DNA of 64,000 nt, taken from the NCBI RefSeq assembly GCF_009873495.1, contig NZ_CP046703.1, forward strand, positions 992,001 to 1,056,000. The letters are read 5' to 3'. The notes below the pieces were generated by a model, which worked only from the letters and a program-made list of their open reading frames with translations, had not been told where the DNA came from and searched no databases. A program made the position numbers and the translations under genes. Shown piece after piece: positions 8,475-18,962 of this stretch. Position 1 is the first letter of the stretch. Every line of letters begins with the position of its first letter. Source of the DNA: Nostoc sp. ATCC 53789 (GTDB lineage Bacteria; Cyanobacteriota; Cyanobacteriia; Cyanobacteriales; Nostocaceae).

Positions 8475-10043
8475 ATGGAACTTATGGATGGCGGACTGCT
8501 AGCAAATCGGTGTAGACGGCGGAGTTTTTTGTTGGGTGCAGGATTGTTAACTGGGTTAACAATTGCTAGCCAGTGGCATCCGGTATTGGCTAGCTCAAGG
8601 TTTTCTGATTATCCGTTCAGTCTTGGTGTTGCCTCTGGTGATCCTTTGCCGGATGGTGTTGTTATTTGGACGCGGCTGGCTCCAAATCCACTTTCTGGAG
8701 GTAGAATGCCAGTGGTAAATGTGCCAGTGCGGTGGCAAGTTGCCCTTGATGAAAACATGAAACGAGTTGTGCGTCGAGGAACAGTGCTGGCAACACCAGA
8801 GTTAGCGCACTCAGTCCACGTTGATGTGCGTGGGCTAGATCCTGACCGTTGGTACTGGTATCAATTTGAAGCTGGTAGAGAAGTGAGCCCCATTGGCCGG
8901 ACTCGCACAGCACCAGCATTTTATAGCTATACCCAACAACTAAACTTTGCTTTTGTCTCCTGTCAAGACTGGCAAAATGGCTACTACACGGCTTATCGGC
9001 ATTTGGCTGAGGAAAACCTCGACCTTGTGGTTCATCTAGGTGATTACATCTATGAATATGGGCCACAATCTGGTGGACCACGCCAGCATAACAGTCCAGA
9101 AATCATTACTCTTGCAGACTACCGCGATCGCTACGCCCTGTACAGAACAGACCAGAGTCTCCAAGCTGCTCATGCTGCTTTTCCCTGGATTGTCACCTGG
9201 GACGATCATGAAGTTGACAATAATTATGCCAATTTAATCCCCGAAGATAACCAAAGCGAAGAGGCTTTTAGGAAACGCCGAGCTAGTGCGTACCAGGCTT
9301 ACTACGAACACATGCCCCTCCGTCAGTCTTCCTTGCCTAAAGGCCCAGATGCACTGCTTTATCGTCGGTTGACTTTCGGTAATTTAGCTGAGTTCAACGT
9401 CCTAGATACCAGGCAGTACCGCACTAACCAACCTTGTAATGATGGACTGAAGCCTCGCTGCCCAGAAACTTTTGATCCAAATGCTACTATGACCGGCTCA
9501 GAACAAGAGCAGTGGCTACGAAAAGGGTTAGATCAGTCGCGATCGCGCTGGAATGTGATTGCTCAACAGACCATGCTCGGCCAGTACAATTTTAATAGTA
9601 GTCCAGGCCCCGGTGTCTTCAATGTGGATCAGTGGGACGGCTACGTAGCTGCACGTAATCGGCTCTTGAGTTTTCTAAACCAGCGCAAGCCTTCTAATCC
9701 AGTGGTGATTACCGGAGACATCCATTCTAGTTGGGTACACGATCTAAAGCTTGATTTTAATAACCCCAATTCAGCCACAGTAGGCACTGAGTTCGTAGGA
9801 ACCTCAATTACCTCTGACTTTCCCACAGCATTTATCGCTCCAGTTCAAGCTTCACTAAGTAACAATCCCCATACCAAGTTTTTTGATGGTGCTTTTCGGG
9901 GATATGTCCGTTGCAACCTTACCCCACAACGCTGGCAAAGTGACTACCGCGTTGTATCAAGCATCGTTGACTTGAATGCCTCTGTCAAAACTCTAGCTTC
10001 GTTTACAGTCCAAAACGGACAACCAGGAGCGCAGCTGAGTTAA
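8475..10043 (+). CDS. phoD: Alkaline phosphatase PhoD, Tat-exported
   Basis: A 522-residue PhoD-family phosphodiesterase/alkaline phosphatase, exported folded through the Tat system to release phosphate from organic esters. The N-terminus has the twin-arginine signal CRRRSFLLGAGLL. Metal-site motifs typical of PhoD are SCQDWQNGYY, VHLGDYIYEYG, TWDDHEVDNNYAN and VITGDIHSSWVHDL. The start at 8475 is chosen because AGAGGT sits 7 bases upstream; an in-frame TTG at 8436 would place extra residues before the Tat signal. A Pho box at 8402-8431 suggests phosphate control, shared with phoX at 17561-18913. Confidence 0.95.
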   Translation: MELMDGGLLANRCRRRSFLLGAGLLTGLTIASQWHPVLASSRFSDYPFSLGVASGDPLPDGVVIWTRLAPNPLSGGRMPVVNVPVRWQVALDENMKRVVRRGTVLATPELAHSVHVDVRGLDPDRWYWYQFEAGREVSPIGRTRTAPAFYSYTQQLNFAFVSCQDWQNGYYTAYRHLAEENLDLVVHLGDYIYEYGPQSGGPRQHNSPEIITLADYRDRYALYRTDQSLQAAHAAFPWIVTWDDHEVDNNYANLIPEDNQSEEAFRKRRASAYQAYYEHMPLRQSSLPKGPDALLYRRLTFGNLAEFNVLDTRQYRTNQPCNDGLKPRCPETFDPNATMTGSEQEQWLRKGLDQSRSRWNVIAQQTMLGQYNFNSSPGPGVFNVDQWDGYVAARNRLLSFLNQRKPSNPVVITGDIHSSWVHDLKLDFNNPNSATVGTEFVGTSITSDFPTAFIAPVQASLSNNPHTKFFDGAFRGYVRCNLTPQRWQSDYRVVSSIVDLNASVKTLASFTVQNGQPGAQLS

Positions 10044-10576
10044 CGTGAGTTCGATCAACCTCTCCTTGACTTTAACTCAAGTTCAAGTCTCTCCCTCTCC
10101 GACTCGGAGAGGGAAGATTTTGCATAGTAAAACTAGGGAGAGGTCTTTGTAGTCTGAAATATGACTTTAGATTATTTAAGCCAGAAGCGATCGCTTATTA
10201 AGCGTTACAGCAAATCAATCCTTCTAAAAAGTTATTTGGCAATTTCTTTGCAATACTTAACTAACTTCTAATTAAAAAAAGTGAATATAGATTAACAATG
10301 ATAACTAACATCATATTTTATTAAGTTGATCGGGCTAAATTGAGAGTATGCTTAATAATTGAAGTCTAGTTGAGAATTTTATTAACTAAGTTGCGAACAA
10401 ACTTAAATATTTGTTGAGTATTTTGTATTTGACCATTTTTTTAGTATTAAATACTCAAAAACAAAGTTTCTTCGTGCCAACTTACTAACTAGATTATCAA
10501 GCAAGGCGGTCAAAATACGACCTAAGCCAAATACTAACAGCGAAAACAAAAGTAAACTTAAAAACAATTACGTAAG
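10044..10576. other. Intergenic region, no gene seen
   Basis: About 530 AT-rich bases between phoD and the universal stress gene. Near 10080-10125 TCTCCCTCTCCGA and TCGGAGAGGGAAGA form an inverted repeat, TCTCCCTCTCCGACTCGGAGAGGGA, that could terminate phoD transcription, although no clear T-run follows. The rest shows nothing I can support. Confidence 0.45.
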
Positions 10577-11428
10577 ATGATAAACAAAATTTTGCTGACT
10601 GTATCGGGATTGGGACACGCAGAAGAAATGCTCAAAACCCTGAGAGAAATCCCTTCAATTGAATCTGCGAAAGTTACAATTTTGCATGTTGTTCAGGCAC
10701 AAAATACTGCTGCTACCATGACCACTAAATGGGAAAATGGTGGTAAAATTCTGGCTAATGCCATTCAAACTTTGAACTTAGATCCTAGCCAGGTTTCTTC
10801 AATTTTGCGCGAAGGCGATCCCAAAGATGTAGTTTGCCAAGTAGCTGATGAAATAGATGCTGACTTGATTGTTATGGGTTCACGCGGACTTAAGCGACTA
10901 CAATCTATTTTATCTAACTCAGTTAGTCAGTATGTTTTCCAGCTATCTTCTCGCCCCATGTTGCTGGTAAAAGATGACATTTATGTGAAAAAAATTAAGC
11001 GCATTATGGTGGCAATAGACAACTCTGATTCTGCAAAAAACTGCTTGAAATTGGCACTATTTTTACTGCGAGATATTCAGGGAGGCCAGTTAATTTTGGC
11101 AAATATTAGTACAGATTTAGGTGGTAAAAAATCGGAAATAACCGAGGTTAACTCAGATAAAAATCCAGTTTTAGCAGCCGCAGTTGCAGAAGCTCAAAAA
11201 CAAGGTATCCAATCTCGTGCTTATATCAGCAGTGGCAAACCTGGTGAAGAAATTTGTCGCTTGGCAGAAGAGTTGAATATAGACTTATTATTGCTCGGTT
11301 CTCCAGATCGTCGTCCATCCATCGCTAAGAGTTTTGTTGATATAGATCGACTCATCGGATCTTCCTTGTCTGACTATGTTCGAGTCAATGCCACTTGTCC
11401 GGTATTATTGGCGCGGACGATCGCTTAA
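10577..11428 (+). CDS. Universal stress protein, tandem UspA domains
   Basis: A 283-residue protein with two UspA folds in tandem (about 1-135 and 145-283). The first has the ATP-binding pattern VMGSRGLKRLQSILSNSVSQYV. The second is more degenerate (LLGSPDRRPSIAK...GSSLSDYV). USPs are cytosolic nucleotide-binding stress proteins whose biochemical role is usually undefined. The gene stands alone after a long AT-rich leader. A single-domain paralogue lies at 48262-48801. Confidence 0.9.
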   Translation: MINKILLTVSGLGHAEEMLKTLREIPSIESAKVTILHVVQAQNTAATMTTKWENGGKILANAIQTLNLDPSQVSSILREGDPKDVVCQVADEIDADLIVMGSRGLKRLQSILSNSVSQYVFQLSSRPMLLVKDDIYVKKIKRIMVAIDNSDSAKNCLKLALFLLRDIQGGQLILANISTDLGGKKSEITEVNSDKNPVLAAAVAEAQKQGIQSRAYISSGKPGEEICRLAEELNIDLLLLGSPDRRPSIAKSFVDIDRLIGSSLSDYVRVNATCPVLLARTIA

Positions 11429-11562
11429 GTCAAGAATGCTGAGTATAAAAATTGTTGTAATAGGATAGTAAAGAAGTAAGATTTGTCTTGTCTTTACTAC
11501 TCAACACAGGCTAAACGCCGCGCAATCCATATACAGCAATCAATTAGTGGTTGATAAATAAA

Positions 11563-11597
11563 AACCCCTACACAACTAGTGCAGGGGTTATTTATTT
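11563..11597 (-). terminator. Rho-independent terminator of psbM
   Basis: Read on the minus strand, AACCCCTGCA / TGTAGGGGTT (one G-T pair, 7-base loop; plus-strand 11563-11589) is followed by TTTTATTTAT. It lies about 20 bases beyond the psbM stop. Confidence 0.8.
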
Positions 11598-11610
11598 TAT
11601 ACACAAATTC

Positions 11611-11727
11611 TTAACTATCTTTTCCACCTTGGCGGCTAGCAGTTTGGATGTACAGAATTAGTAAAAACACAGTGGGAACTAATACGAACAAAATGCTCGC
11701 TACGAACCCCAGGTCATTAACTTGCAT
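11611..11727 (-). CDS. psbM: Photosystem II protein PsbM
   Basis: A 38-residue, single-helix membrane protein starting [19 protein letters not shown] and ending [11 protein letters not shown]. This is the standard PsbM sequence pattern. It sits at the photosystem II dimer interface in the thylakoid. It has its own terminator at 11563-11597, and a ferredoxin gene lies 118 bases upstream on the same strand. The gene is short enough to be missed by length-filtered gene finding. Confidence 0.95.
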   Translation of the reverse strand: MQVNDLGFVASILFVLVPTVFLLILYIQTASRQGGKDS

Positions 11728-11844
11728 GGCAAGAAAGCCTCTCTTAGTTTTCCAGTCAACAACATTAGGATACCATTATCAATGACAGAGTTAGCCCAAA
11801 TTTTTTACTTTCTCAAATGCTAACTACGAATGCTCCCAAAAAAT

Positions 11845-12141
11845 TTAAGGCTTTGTGACTACGCTGACTGAGCCATTCACTAAAGTTTGACACGCAAGGC
11901 GGTAATTTTCTGGCTTTTTCTTGAATTTCCGGTTTTCTACTTCTGTGCGAGGGGAAAGATTTTCTAGTCCTTCGACTATTTCAACAATGCAAGTACCACA
12001 TTGACCATTACCGCCACAATTGGTCATCTTGCCAATGAATGTATATATATCAATGTCATTTTGCATGGCTTTGAGTCGGAGATTGGCACCATCTGCCGCT
12101 ACTACTTCTTTATTCTCTTTAACGAATTTGATATTACCCAT
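11845..12141 (-). CDS. 2Fe-2S ferredoxin
   Basis: A 98-residue plant-type [2Fe-2S] ferredoxin-fold protein. The cluster cysteines are in [11 protein letters not shown] with the fourth in RLACQT, about 35 residues later. [10 protein letters not shown] precedes the fourth. The start [12 protein letters not shown] at 12141 is chosen because AAGGAGG lies about 7 bases upstream; an upstream ATG at 12177 would add 12 residues and ignore this site. It is basic at the C-terminus ([10 protein letters not shown]), unlike acidic photosynthetic PetF, so it is probably a specialised ferredoxin. The neighbouring psbM and psbK hint at photosynthetic electron transfer, which is inference. Confidence 0.92.
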   Translation of the reverse strand: MGNIKFVKENKEVVAADGANLRLKAMQNDIDIYTFIGKMTNCGGNGQCGTCIVEIVEGLENLSPRTEVENRKFKKKPENYRLACQTLVNGSVSVVTKP

Positions 12142-12273
12142 AACTGATTCCTCCTTGACTCTAAGCTTGGCTTTCAAGGCTTCATATTGACATGGCTTGA
12201 TTCACATCTTATTTATTATATTAAAACATTACAAAATGTTAATAAATGTTAACTTTAGAAAACATAGTGCCAC

Positions 12274-12301
12274 AAAAAAATAGAACAGGTATATTACCTG
12301 T
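12274..12301 (-). terminator. Rho-independent terminator of psbK
   Basis: Read on the minus strand, ACAGGTA / TACCTGT with a 3-base loop is followed by TCTATTTTTTTG. It lies 27 bases beyond the psbK stop. Confidence 0.75.
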
Positions 12302-12327
12302 CCTACTCAATTGAGAAATAGATTAAC

Positions 12328-12465
12328 TTACCTAAATCCCACGGCTGCTTGCCAAACGAAAGCAAGCAACAAGAAGAATACAGGGATGACTGGGAGAACG
12401 TCTACCAAAGGATCGAAGATTTGGTAAGCTTCAGGCAGTTTTGCTAATAAAAGTGCTGCTTCCAT
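12328..12465 (-). CDS. psbK: Photosystem II protein PsbK
   Basis: A 45-residue protein. The presequence [14 protein letters not shown] precedes the mature part [17 protein letters not shown], followed by a single transmembrane helix ending VWQAAVGFR. The mature PsbK N-terminus and PVIPV(F/L)F segment are diagnostic. It is a core photosystem II subunit near CP43. It lies immediately downstream of tgt, a conserved arrangement in cyanobacteria, and has its own terminator. Confidence 0.95.
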
Positions 12466-12524
12466 GTTTGTTTAAATCCACCTATCCAACACAGCTTTCA
12501 TAATTGAGAAATATCTTAACATGG

Positions 12525-12554
12525 TTTGGTCATTGGTCATTTGTCATTGGTCAT
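12525..12554. repeat. Heptanucleotide repeat (STRR type)
   Basis: Four imperfect copies of GGTCATT/TGTCATT lie between psbK and tgt, the same family as at 5735 and 16761. Confidence 0.6.
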
Positions 12555-12561
12555 TAATATC

Positions 12562-13707
<1,146 letters not shown>

Positions 13708-13831
13708 TTAGATTTTTGAAGATGCGCCTATTAAGACTTATGCAAAACTATACGATGTAGGGGCAATTCATTAATTGCCCCTACATCAATAAAGCGCAGC
13801 CTTACATCAAATTGGTATAGTAGTCGCTATT

Positions 13832-14284
13832 TTAAAAAGAATCAGAACAGTCATCGTCAATTTCTGCATCCCATCTGGCTGAGAGAACTTGCTCCATCAT
13901 CGCTTCTATAGCGCTGACATTGAAGGTTCGCTCTCGTCGCTCTTGTATGGGGGTTGAGCGGGGAATCAACCGCAGACACACTCCGTCTTGCATCAAATCG
14001 AAGTAAGTTTCTTGTTGCGATGACTGTTTGAGTTCCAAGTAATCAAAACTACAAACATTCAAATATAGCGCATGATTAGCCACTAAGGTAGACCTTTGTG
14101 GATTAGCAAAAACTTCCATCACATCCCCTTCACCCTCGCTCAGTACCTTATCTTCTTGGGTGTAGATGTAGTGGACTCGACCTAAATCTGCCAGCAATCG
14201 CCGGATGTCGAGCTTATTCACAATGATGCCCGTGTTAATAATGCACGGAGCTGGTATCCTGGTGTCGGGTAGATGGTGACTCAT
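13832..14284 (-). CDS. Conserved hypothetical protein (150 aa)
   Basis: I do not recognise a named domain. The protein is soluble, has no signal peptide or membrane segment, and looks beta-rich in the middle (THYIYTQ-like and NHALYLNVCSFDYLEL segments). It has an Arg-rich PIQERRERTFNV stretch and an acidic tail DAEIDDDCSDSF. The start is at the ATG at 14284, and 378 bases of AT-rich DNA lie upstream. It stands alone between tgt and cobS, on the tgt strand. Codon use is like its neighbours, so it is probably a genuine cyanobacterial gene. Confidence 0.65.
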   Translation of the reverse strand: MSHHLPDTRIPAPCIINTGIIVNKLDIRRLLADLGRVHYIYTQEDKVLSEGEGDVMEVFANPQRSTLVANHALYLNVCSFDYLELKQSSQQETYFDLMQDGVCLRLIPRSTPIQERRERTFNVSAIEAMMEQVLSARWDAEIDDDCSDSF

Positions 14285-14662
14285 AGGAAAATAGCGATTG
14301 AGCTAAGGAGAGCAACAACAGAGCTAGACAGTCATAATTGAATAGCTTGTTTACTCCCTACATTTAAAAAAATATCAATTTTGTGGGGCAATCGTCTAAC
14401 AATTTGGAGGAAGTTTTTAGTTAACGAATACAAAACACAAATTTTGATTCCTGATGGAATTTTAATTTCCTGAACCATTTAATTTTTGTATAAACAACTA
14501 CCCAAAAAGTTTTATTAATTACTTAGAACAGCATAACAAAATTTTCAGTGATAATCTCTAACAGAAGTAAATCTTATCTAAAGCTTTAAAGTGTACTGAT
14601 GTTCAATTGTAGTCAAATTATGATGATTATCCAGCAATTAGCCAAATATTAATGTAACTACG
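14285..14662. other. Intergenic region between divergent genes, no gene seen
   Basis: About 380 AT-rich bases that must contain promoters for the hypothetical gene (minus) and cobS (plus). I looked for a cobalamin riboswitch before cobS and could not recognise a B12-box-like motif. Confidence 0.45.
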
Positions 14663-15436
14663 ATGACGAAACAGCAACAGTGGTGGAAAAAGCTGCTGTC
14701 AAAGCTGGCAGCTGGTATCATATTTTATACAAGTATTCCATTACCGTATTTGAACGGATTAGATTTTCAGGGAGTGGCACGTCTTGCTTCGCTTGTAGGG
14801 TTAATAATTGGGGGGATTTTAGGGTTACTGGATACGGGGATGGATTATTTGGGTATGCCAGTGTTAACTCGTAGTGCTTTGGTAGTAAGTATTTGGATTG
14901 CCATAACTGGAGGACTGCACTTAGATGGGGCAATGGATACTGCCGATGGTTTAGCAGTAGGCGACCCAGATCGGCGGCTGGAGGTGATGGCAGATAGTGC
15001 TACAGGTGCATTTGGAGCAATGACCGCGATCGCCTTGGTGCTACTCAAAATCACAGCCTTAACAGATATGCCAGAAAACCGTTGTTTGTTACTGATGGCG
15101 GCTTGTGGCTGGGGACGTTGGGGACAACAAGTAGCGATCGCACGGTATCCTTATTTAAAACCAACTGGCAAAGGTGCATTTCACAAACAAGCCATTCGTT
15201 CTTACAAAGATTTGTTACCAGGATTGTTATTGCTGTTGGGTTTGAGTGGTTTACTTGTGCTGATAGATAAACAGCAATTATTTCTTGCACTGGCAATGAT
15301 AGTTGCTGGAAGTGCGATCGCCACTTTAACCGGCGCATGGTTCAACCACAAATTAGGCGGACACACCGGAGACACCTACGGCGCAGTCGTCGAGTGGACT
15401 GAAGCCTTATTTCTCTGCGTATTGACCATTTTTTAA
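14663..15436 (+). CDS. cobS: Adenosylcobinamide-GDP ribazoletransferase (cobalamin synthase)
   Basis: A 257-residue polytopic membrane protein that joins adenosylcobinamide-GDP with alpha-ribazole in the last part of cobalamin or pseudocobalamin synthesis. Diagnostic motifs are FYTSIPLP near the N-terminus, [15 protein letters not shown] with its metal-binding acidic residues, SATGAFG, and [14 protein letters not shown] near the end. Six or more hydrophobic helices are visible. No other cob genes are nearby and no riboswitch was recognised upstream. Confidence 0.95.
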   Translation: MTKQQQWWKKLLSKLAAGIIFYTSIPLPYLNGLDFQGVARLASLVGLIIGGILGLLDTGMDYLGMPVLTRSALVVSIWIAITGGLHLDGAMDTADGLAVGDPDRRLEVMADSATGAFGAMTAIALVLLKITALTDMPENRCLLLMAACGWGRWGQQVAIARYPYLKPTGKGAFHKQAIRSYKDLLPGLLLLLGLSGLLVLIDKQQLFLALAMIVAGSAIATLTGAWFNHKLGGHTGDTYGAVVEWTEALFLCVLTIF

Positions 15437-15533
15437 GATGTGGGGACAAGGGGACAAGAGGTGAGAACTTGAAATAAGTCTTTCCCCTTGTCCCCAATTC
15501 TCCTTGTCCCCAAGTCCTCTTCCCAATTCCCAA

Positions 15534-15998
15534 TTATTTAATCGGTTGCAACTTTGTCACCTTGAGTTTAAAAGCCCCAACCCCAGTTTCTCCAAAAGAT
15601 CGGACACGAATCACATAATTCCCCGTCTCTACGATGCGGGTAAATAGTAGGGAATTGCTACTACCATCGGGGCCATCATCATTTTCTGCCAGAGTCGATC
15701 CATCAGGTGCTAGCAGTGTAATGATGCTGTCAAAATTTTCAGATGACAGATCAACTGCTAAATTATCGCCCTTTTGTAACTTCACAGTATAATCACGAGC
15801 AAACCCACCTTGACCTGTGGGAATGTCTTTATCTGAGAGGCTATCGGAAAGTTCAGTACTGTTAGATAAAGGAATTGGACTATACAACTTATTTTGAGCA
15901 AAAGCTGCGCTTGTACTTACACCTATTGCCAGCAATGTGGCAGGAATAATTATGAGTTGTTTTAAACCCGCCGCAAAAACTTTATTCATACATTTCAA
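15534..15998 (-). CDS. Exported PPC-domain (pre-peptidase C-terminal) protein
   Basis: A 154-residue protein with a signal peptide (hydrophobic LIIIPATLLAIGVSTSAA, cleavage probably after AFA). A single beta-sandwich PPC domain follows, with TVKLQKGDNLAVDLSS, LLAPDGSTLAENDDG and GNYVIRVRSFGE. PPC domains are usually accessory modules of secreted proteases or surface proteins; here the domain stands alone. The Asp-rich ENDDGPDG loop may bind calcium (inference). No linked partner is evident. Confidence 0.8.
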   Translation of the reverse strand: MKCMNKVFAAGLKQLIIIPATLLAIGVSTSAAFAQNKLYSPIPLSNSTELSDSLSDKDIPTGQGGFARDYTVKLQKGDNLAVDLSSENFDSIITLLAPDGSTLAENDDGPDGSSNSLLFTRIVETGNYVIRVRSFGETGVGAFKLKVTKLQPIK

Positions 15999-16077
15999 GC
16001 AATTTTTTCCACAAAAATAGAGTAATTCGGTCGATTTATGCGCTTATCTGTTCAATTTAGCTCATTAATTTTGGAAT

Positions 16078-16755
16078 TTATCCGTCTTTAACGGCAGTGG
16101 CTACTGCTACTAATCCTAAGACCACTATTCCATACTGACGAAGAGTTTGCACAGCAGACCTGGCAGTAGCACCAGTAGTATAAATGTCGTCCACTAACAG
16201 CACAGGAACATTTGGGGGGCGATCGCGAAATTCTTGTCCGACAGCAAAAGCTTGAGCCAAGTTTTTTTCTCGCTTAGATACCGATAAACCAAATTGCGCT
16301 TCAGTTTCTCGGACTCTGGCTAAACCGTTTAGTTTCAATTTTAATCCAGTTATTTCGCAGAAGCTTTGTGCTATTAGTGCAGCTTGATTGTATTTACGTT
16401 GCTTTTGCTTGCTAGGGTGCAGGGGAATGGGAACCACCACAGGCTGGCTATCTCGCTTAGGTGAATTTAACAACCATGCTTCTCCTAACCATTGACCCAA
16501 AGGACGAGCTATTTGGGGTTGATTTTCGTATTTCATCACAGCGATCGCTCGTTTCACTGGGCCACCATACTCTCCCCAGCCAAACACTGGTATTGGCCCT
16601 TTCCATAGAGACATTGGGTCTTTACGTTGACATTTTTGAAGTTGTCTGGTGCAGTTGTGACAAAATTCTTGGGAAGTTGCGCGTTGGCATAGTGGACAAT
16701 GGGATTGGAGAAAAAGATTAAGTAAGCCCGTGAGATTTTTAATCCAAGTGTGCAT
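16078..16755 (-). CDS. ComF family phosphoribosyltransferase-like protein
   Basis: A 225-residue ComF-family protein. An N-terminal zinc finger (CPLCQRATSQEFCHNC) is followed by a type I phosphoribosyltransferase fold with the PRPP-loop LLVDDIYTTGATARSA near the C-terminus. The family includes the DNA-uptake protein ComFC, which is needed for natural transformation, so this gene may take part in competence. The exact substrate is unknown. The gene is monocistronic, with a heptamer-repeat cluster upstream. Confidence 0.88.
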   Translation of the reverse strand: MHTWIKNLTGLLNLFLQSHCPLCQRATSQEFCHNCTRQLQKCQRKDPMSLWKGPIPVFGWGEYGGPVKRAIAVMKYENQPQIARPLGQWLGEAWLLNSPKRDSQPVVVPIPLHPSKQKQRKYNQAALIAQSFCEITGLKLKLNGLARVRETEAQFGLSVSKREKNLAQAFAVGQEFRDRPPNVPVLLVDDIYTTGATARSAVQTLRQYGIVVLGLVAVATAVKDG

Positions 16756-16760
16756 TTAGA

Positions 16761-16862
16761 ATTGTCCTTTGGCATTAGTCACTTGTCCTTTGTCACTTGT
16801 CCTTTGTTCTTAGCTAATGACCAATGACCCATGACCAATGACTAATGACCAATGACTAATGA
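16761..16862. repeat. Heptanucleotide repeat cluster (STRR type)
   Basis: About 100 bases made of TTGTCCT/TTAGTCA-type heptamers followed by AATGACC/AATGACT copies in inverted sense. It separates comF from the GNAT gene and reaches the 3' end of the latter. Confidence 0.7.
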
Positions 16863-17339
16863 CTTAAAATACACGCGATCGCAGCGTGTTGTTTCTACTC
16901 CCGTTGATGGAGTGTAGCCGTTGCTTTCATACAGCTTGACTGCTTCCACCAAAACACTGGCGGTTTCAATCCAAATTTGCCCAAAACCACGCTCTGCGAT
17001 CGCTGCTTCTAGCTGTTGTAACAAATATTTTCCTAATCCCAAACCCCTAATGCTGGGCAAAAGATACATTTTGCGGATTTCTACAGCTTTTTCACCTCGG
17101 TGTATGGGGTAGTATGCCCCAGTTCCTACTAACTGGCTTTGGTGTTCAATTACCCAAAACTCCCCCCCAGTAGCTAAATAATATTCCTCTACTCGCAATA
17201 CATCTCGGTCAGCGCCGTTGGGTTCCCAACCCAGACCGTATTCTGATAATACATAACTGATGACTTCGGCGGCTCTAGTGCGATCGCTGGCGACCCAATC
17301 ACGAATTATAAAATCTTGATAATAGTTTTTCATTACCAT
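16842..17339 (-). CDS. GNAT family N-acetyltransferase
   Basis: A 165-residue GNAT-fold acetyltransferase. The acetyl-CoA binding signature is MYLLPSIRGLGLGKYLLQQL (motif A, RGLGLGK), with a C-terminal ALYESNGY-type element (AVKLYESNGYTPS). The acceptor is unknown. Two in-frame ATGs two codons apart (17339, 17333) could start it. The stop lies within the heptamer repeat at 16761-16862, so the last residues may derive from the repeat. Confidence 0.88.
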   Translation of the reverse strand: MVMKNYYQDFIIRDWVASDRTRAAEVISYVLSEYGLGWEPNGADRDVLRVEEYYLATGGEFWVIEHQSQLVGTGAYYPIHRGEKAVEIRKMYLLPSIRGLGLGKYLLQQLEAAIAERGFGQIWIETASVLVEAVKLYESNGYTPSTGVETTRCDRVYFKSLVIGH

Positions 17340-17523
17340 TTGCTGGTCAAGTTTACACAGAAAATTTTCTGGTTCTATATCCCAATTTACTCAGCAAATA
17401 GCAATTCTTGCATGGTCAGTTTCAGGTGGTACTCTCAAGATGTCAATAAAGAGGCAAGGGGAGAGGAATTATCTTCCCCTCCCCAAGTCTATTTAGCAAG
17501 GATAATCCAGCGATATAGTAGTA

Positions 17524-17549
17524 ATGCTTGCGGCGGGCTACGCCTACGC
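17524..17549 (+). repeat. Short dispersed repeat (SDR), partial copy
   Basis: A shortened copy of the 29-nt repeat whose complete copies are at 25144, 49057 and 54340. It shares GCGGGCTACGCCTACGC and lies 11 bases beyond the phoX stop. Confidence 0.65.
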
Positions 17550-17560
17550 TGACATTGATC

Positions 17561-18913
17561 TTAGTCTCTATAACCTCTATAACCTGTCCAAGGGCCCCAG
17601 ATAGCTAAAGTAATACCAGGGCTTTGAATGTTAACGAACAAAGTATCACCATCGGGTGAGAAGCAGGCTCCAGCAAACTCACCAGTTTGGAGGGCGTTAC
17701 GTGCAAATTTGTAGATTTCACCACTGGGAGTAATACCTATCAAGAAATTGTCACCGCTTCCGTCCTCACAGAGGATAAGATCGCCAAAAGGTGCTACGAC
17801 TAGGTTATCGGGCATATCGAGTTCATCTTTAGATTGAGACTCGACAAACAGTTCAATTGTCTCTTCACCCGGAATGTAGCGCCATACCTGACCACCCCCT
17901 ACAGGGCCACCACTTGTAGCAGTGAAGTAAAATTCACCTTTGCTCTTCTTGTCATCCTTGCCGTTTTTGTCTTTCTTGCCCTTGTTGTCATCGTACCAAA
18001 TGCCTTCCCCACGGTTAAACCGGGCTGCACCTAAGCTACGACCTTGGACTCTGACATTATCTACAGTAGTAGGGTTTGGCTCAGGAATAGTCACCCAATC
18101 TACATCCCATTTCTGTCCTACTACGAAACCGGTAGTGGTGTTAACCTCTGGTCTATCCTTGATCCTCAGAGCTTGGAGAGTGCCTCCTGCTTTTAAATTG
18201 CCATACTGTTTCGGGATAAAACGATAGAAGAGGCTACTTCCACTATCTTCAGTCTGATAAACAATTCCAGTTTTGGGATCTACAGCTACAGCCTCATGAT
18301 TAAACCGTCCCATTTCAACTAGAGGTACTGGTTCAACAGGAGAGGTGGCCTTAGCTGGAACCTCAAAGTTATAACCATGTGGCTTAGTGACTCCATTCGT
18401 CGCAGTTGGTATGGTTACATCTTCTTCGCAGCTAATCCATGAGCCCCAAGGAGTTAGACCACCTGCACAGTTACGAATGGTTCCACCAAGAGAACTGAAC
18501 TCTTTGATCAGTTTGCGATCGCGCCCAACAATTAGAGTTGTAGTGCCACCTCTGCAAATAGGATCGTAGGGATTGGGCACTTGTACTTTTGTACCAGAAG
18601 TATTGCTAAGTTCGTGATTGCGAACCAGGATTATTGTGTTTCTGGGCCCAGGAAAGGCTGCCATTCCATCATGATTACTAGGCTCTAAACTCCCATCGCT
18701 CATGAGAGTGCCTGTGCGAGATATAACTTGATACCGAAATCCACTTGGTAAATCTAACAAGCCATTGGGATCTGGTAAAAGTGGCCCATATCCTATGCCA
18801 TATCTTGATCCATAGGCTTGTTGGGCAAGAAGACCCTTCATAGGAGACACCATCAAAGTGCCAACAGCAGTAGTGCCTGCTATTGCAAAAAATTTACGTC
18901 TTGAAAATGTCAT
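17561..18913 (-). CDS. phoX: PhoX-type alkaline phosphatase (DUF839), Tat-exported
   Basis: A 450-residue PhoX-family phosphatase. These are Tat-exported calcium/iron enzymes that cleave phosphomonoesters. The twin-arginine signal is SRRKFFAIAGTTAVGTLM. Family motifs are NHDGMAAFPGP, RNHELSN, GGTIRNCAGGLTPWGSW, SCEED, GRFNHEAVAVDP, VYQTEDSG and FFTATSGG-like YFTATSGGP. Unusually, a Lys/Asp/Gly-rich stretch (GKKDKNGKDDKKSKG, near residues 306-320) interrupts the segment between GIWYD and YFTATSGG. Four 11-bp-spaced repeats upstream (18963-19003) look like a Pho box, matching phoD. Confidence 0.93.
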   Translation of the reverse strand: MTFSRRKFFAIAGTTAVGTLMVSPMKGLLAQQAYGSRYGIGYGPLLPDPNGLLDLPSGFRYQVISRTGTLMSDGSLEPSNHDGMAAFPGPRNTIILVRNHELSNTSGTKVQVPNPYDPICRGGTTTLIVGRDRKLIKEFSSLGGTIRNCAGGLTPWGSWISCEEDVTIPTATNGVTKPHGYNFEVPAKATSPVEPVPLVEMGRFNHEAVAVDPKTGIVYQTEDSGSSLFYRFIPKQYGNLKAGGTLQALRIKDRPEVNTTTGFVVGQKWDVDWVTIPEPNPTTVDNVRVQGRSLGAARFNRGEGIWYDDNKGKKDKNGKDDKKSKGEFYFTATSGGPVGGGQVWRYIPGEETIELFVESQSKDELDMPDNLVVAPFGDLILCEDGSGDNFLIGITPSGEIYKFARNALQTGEFAGACFSPDGDTLFVNIQSPGITLAIWGPWTGYRGYRD

Positions 18914-18962
18914 GAGGATGGTTTGGTTACTTACATAATGCTGAAGAAAAAGTATTTTATTT

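Noticed and set aside
14285..14662. Cobalamin riboswitch before cobS
   Set aside because: No B12-box-like conserved sequence or paired stems could be recognised.
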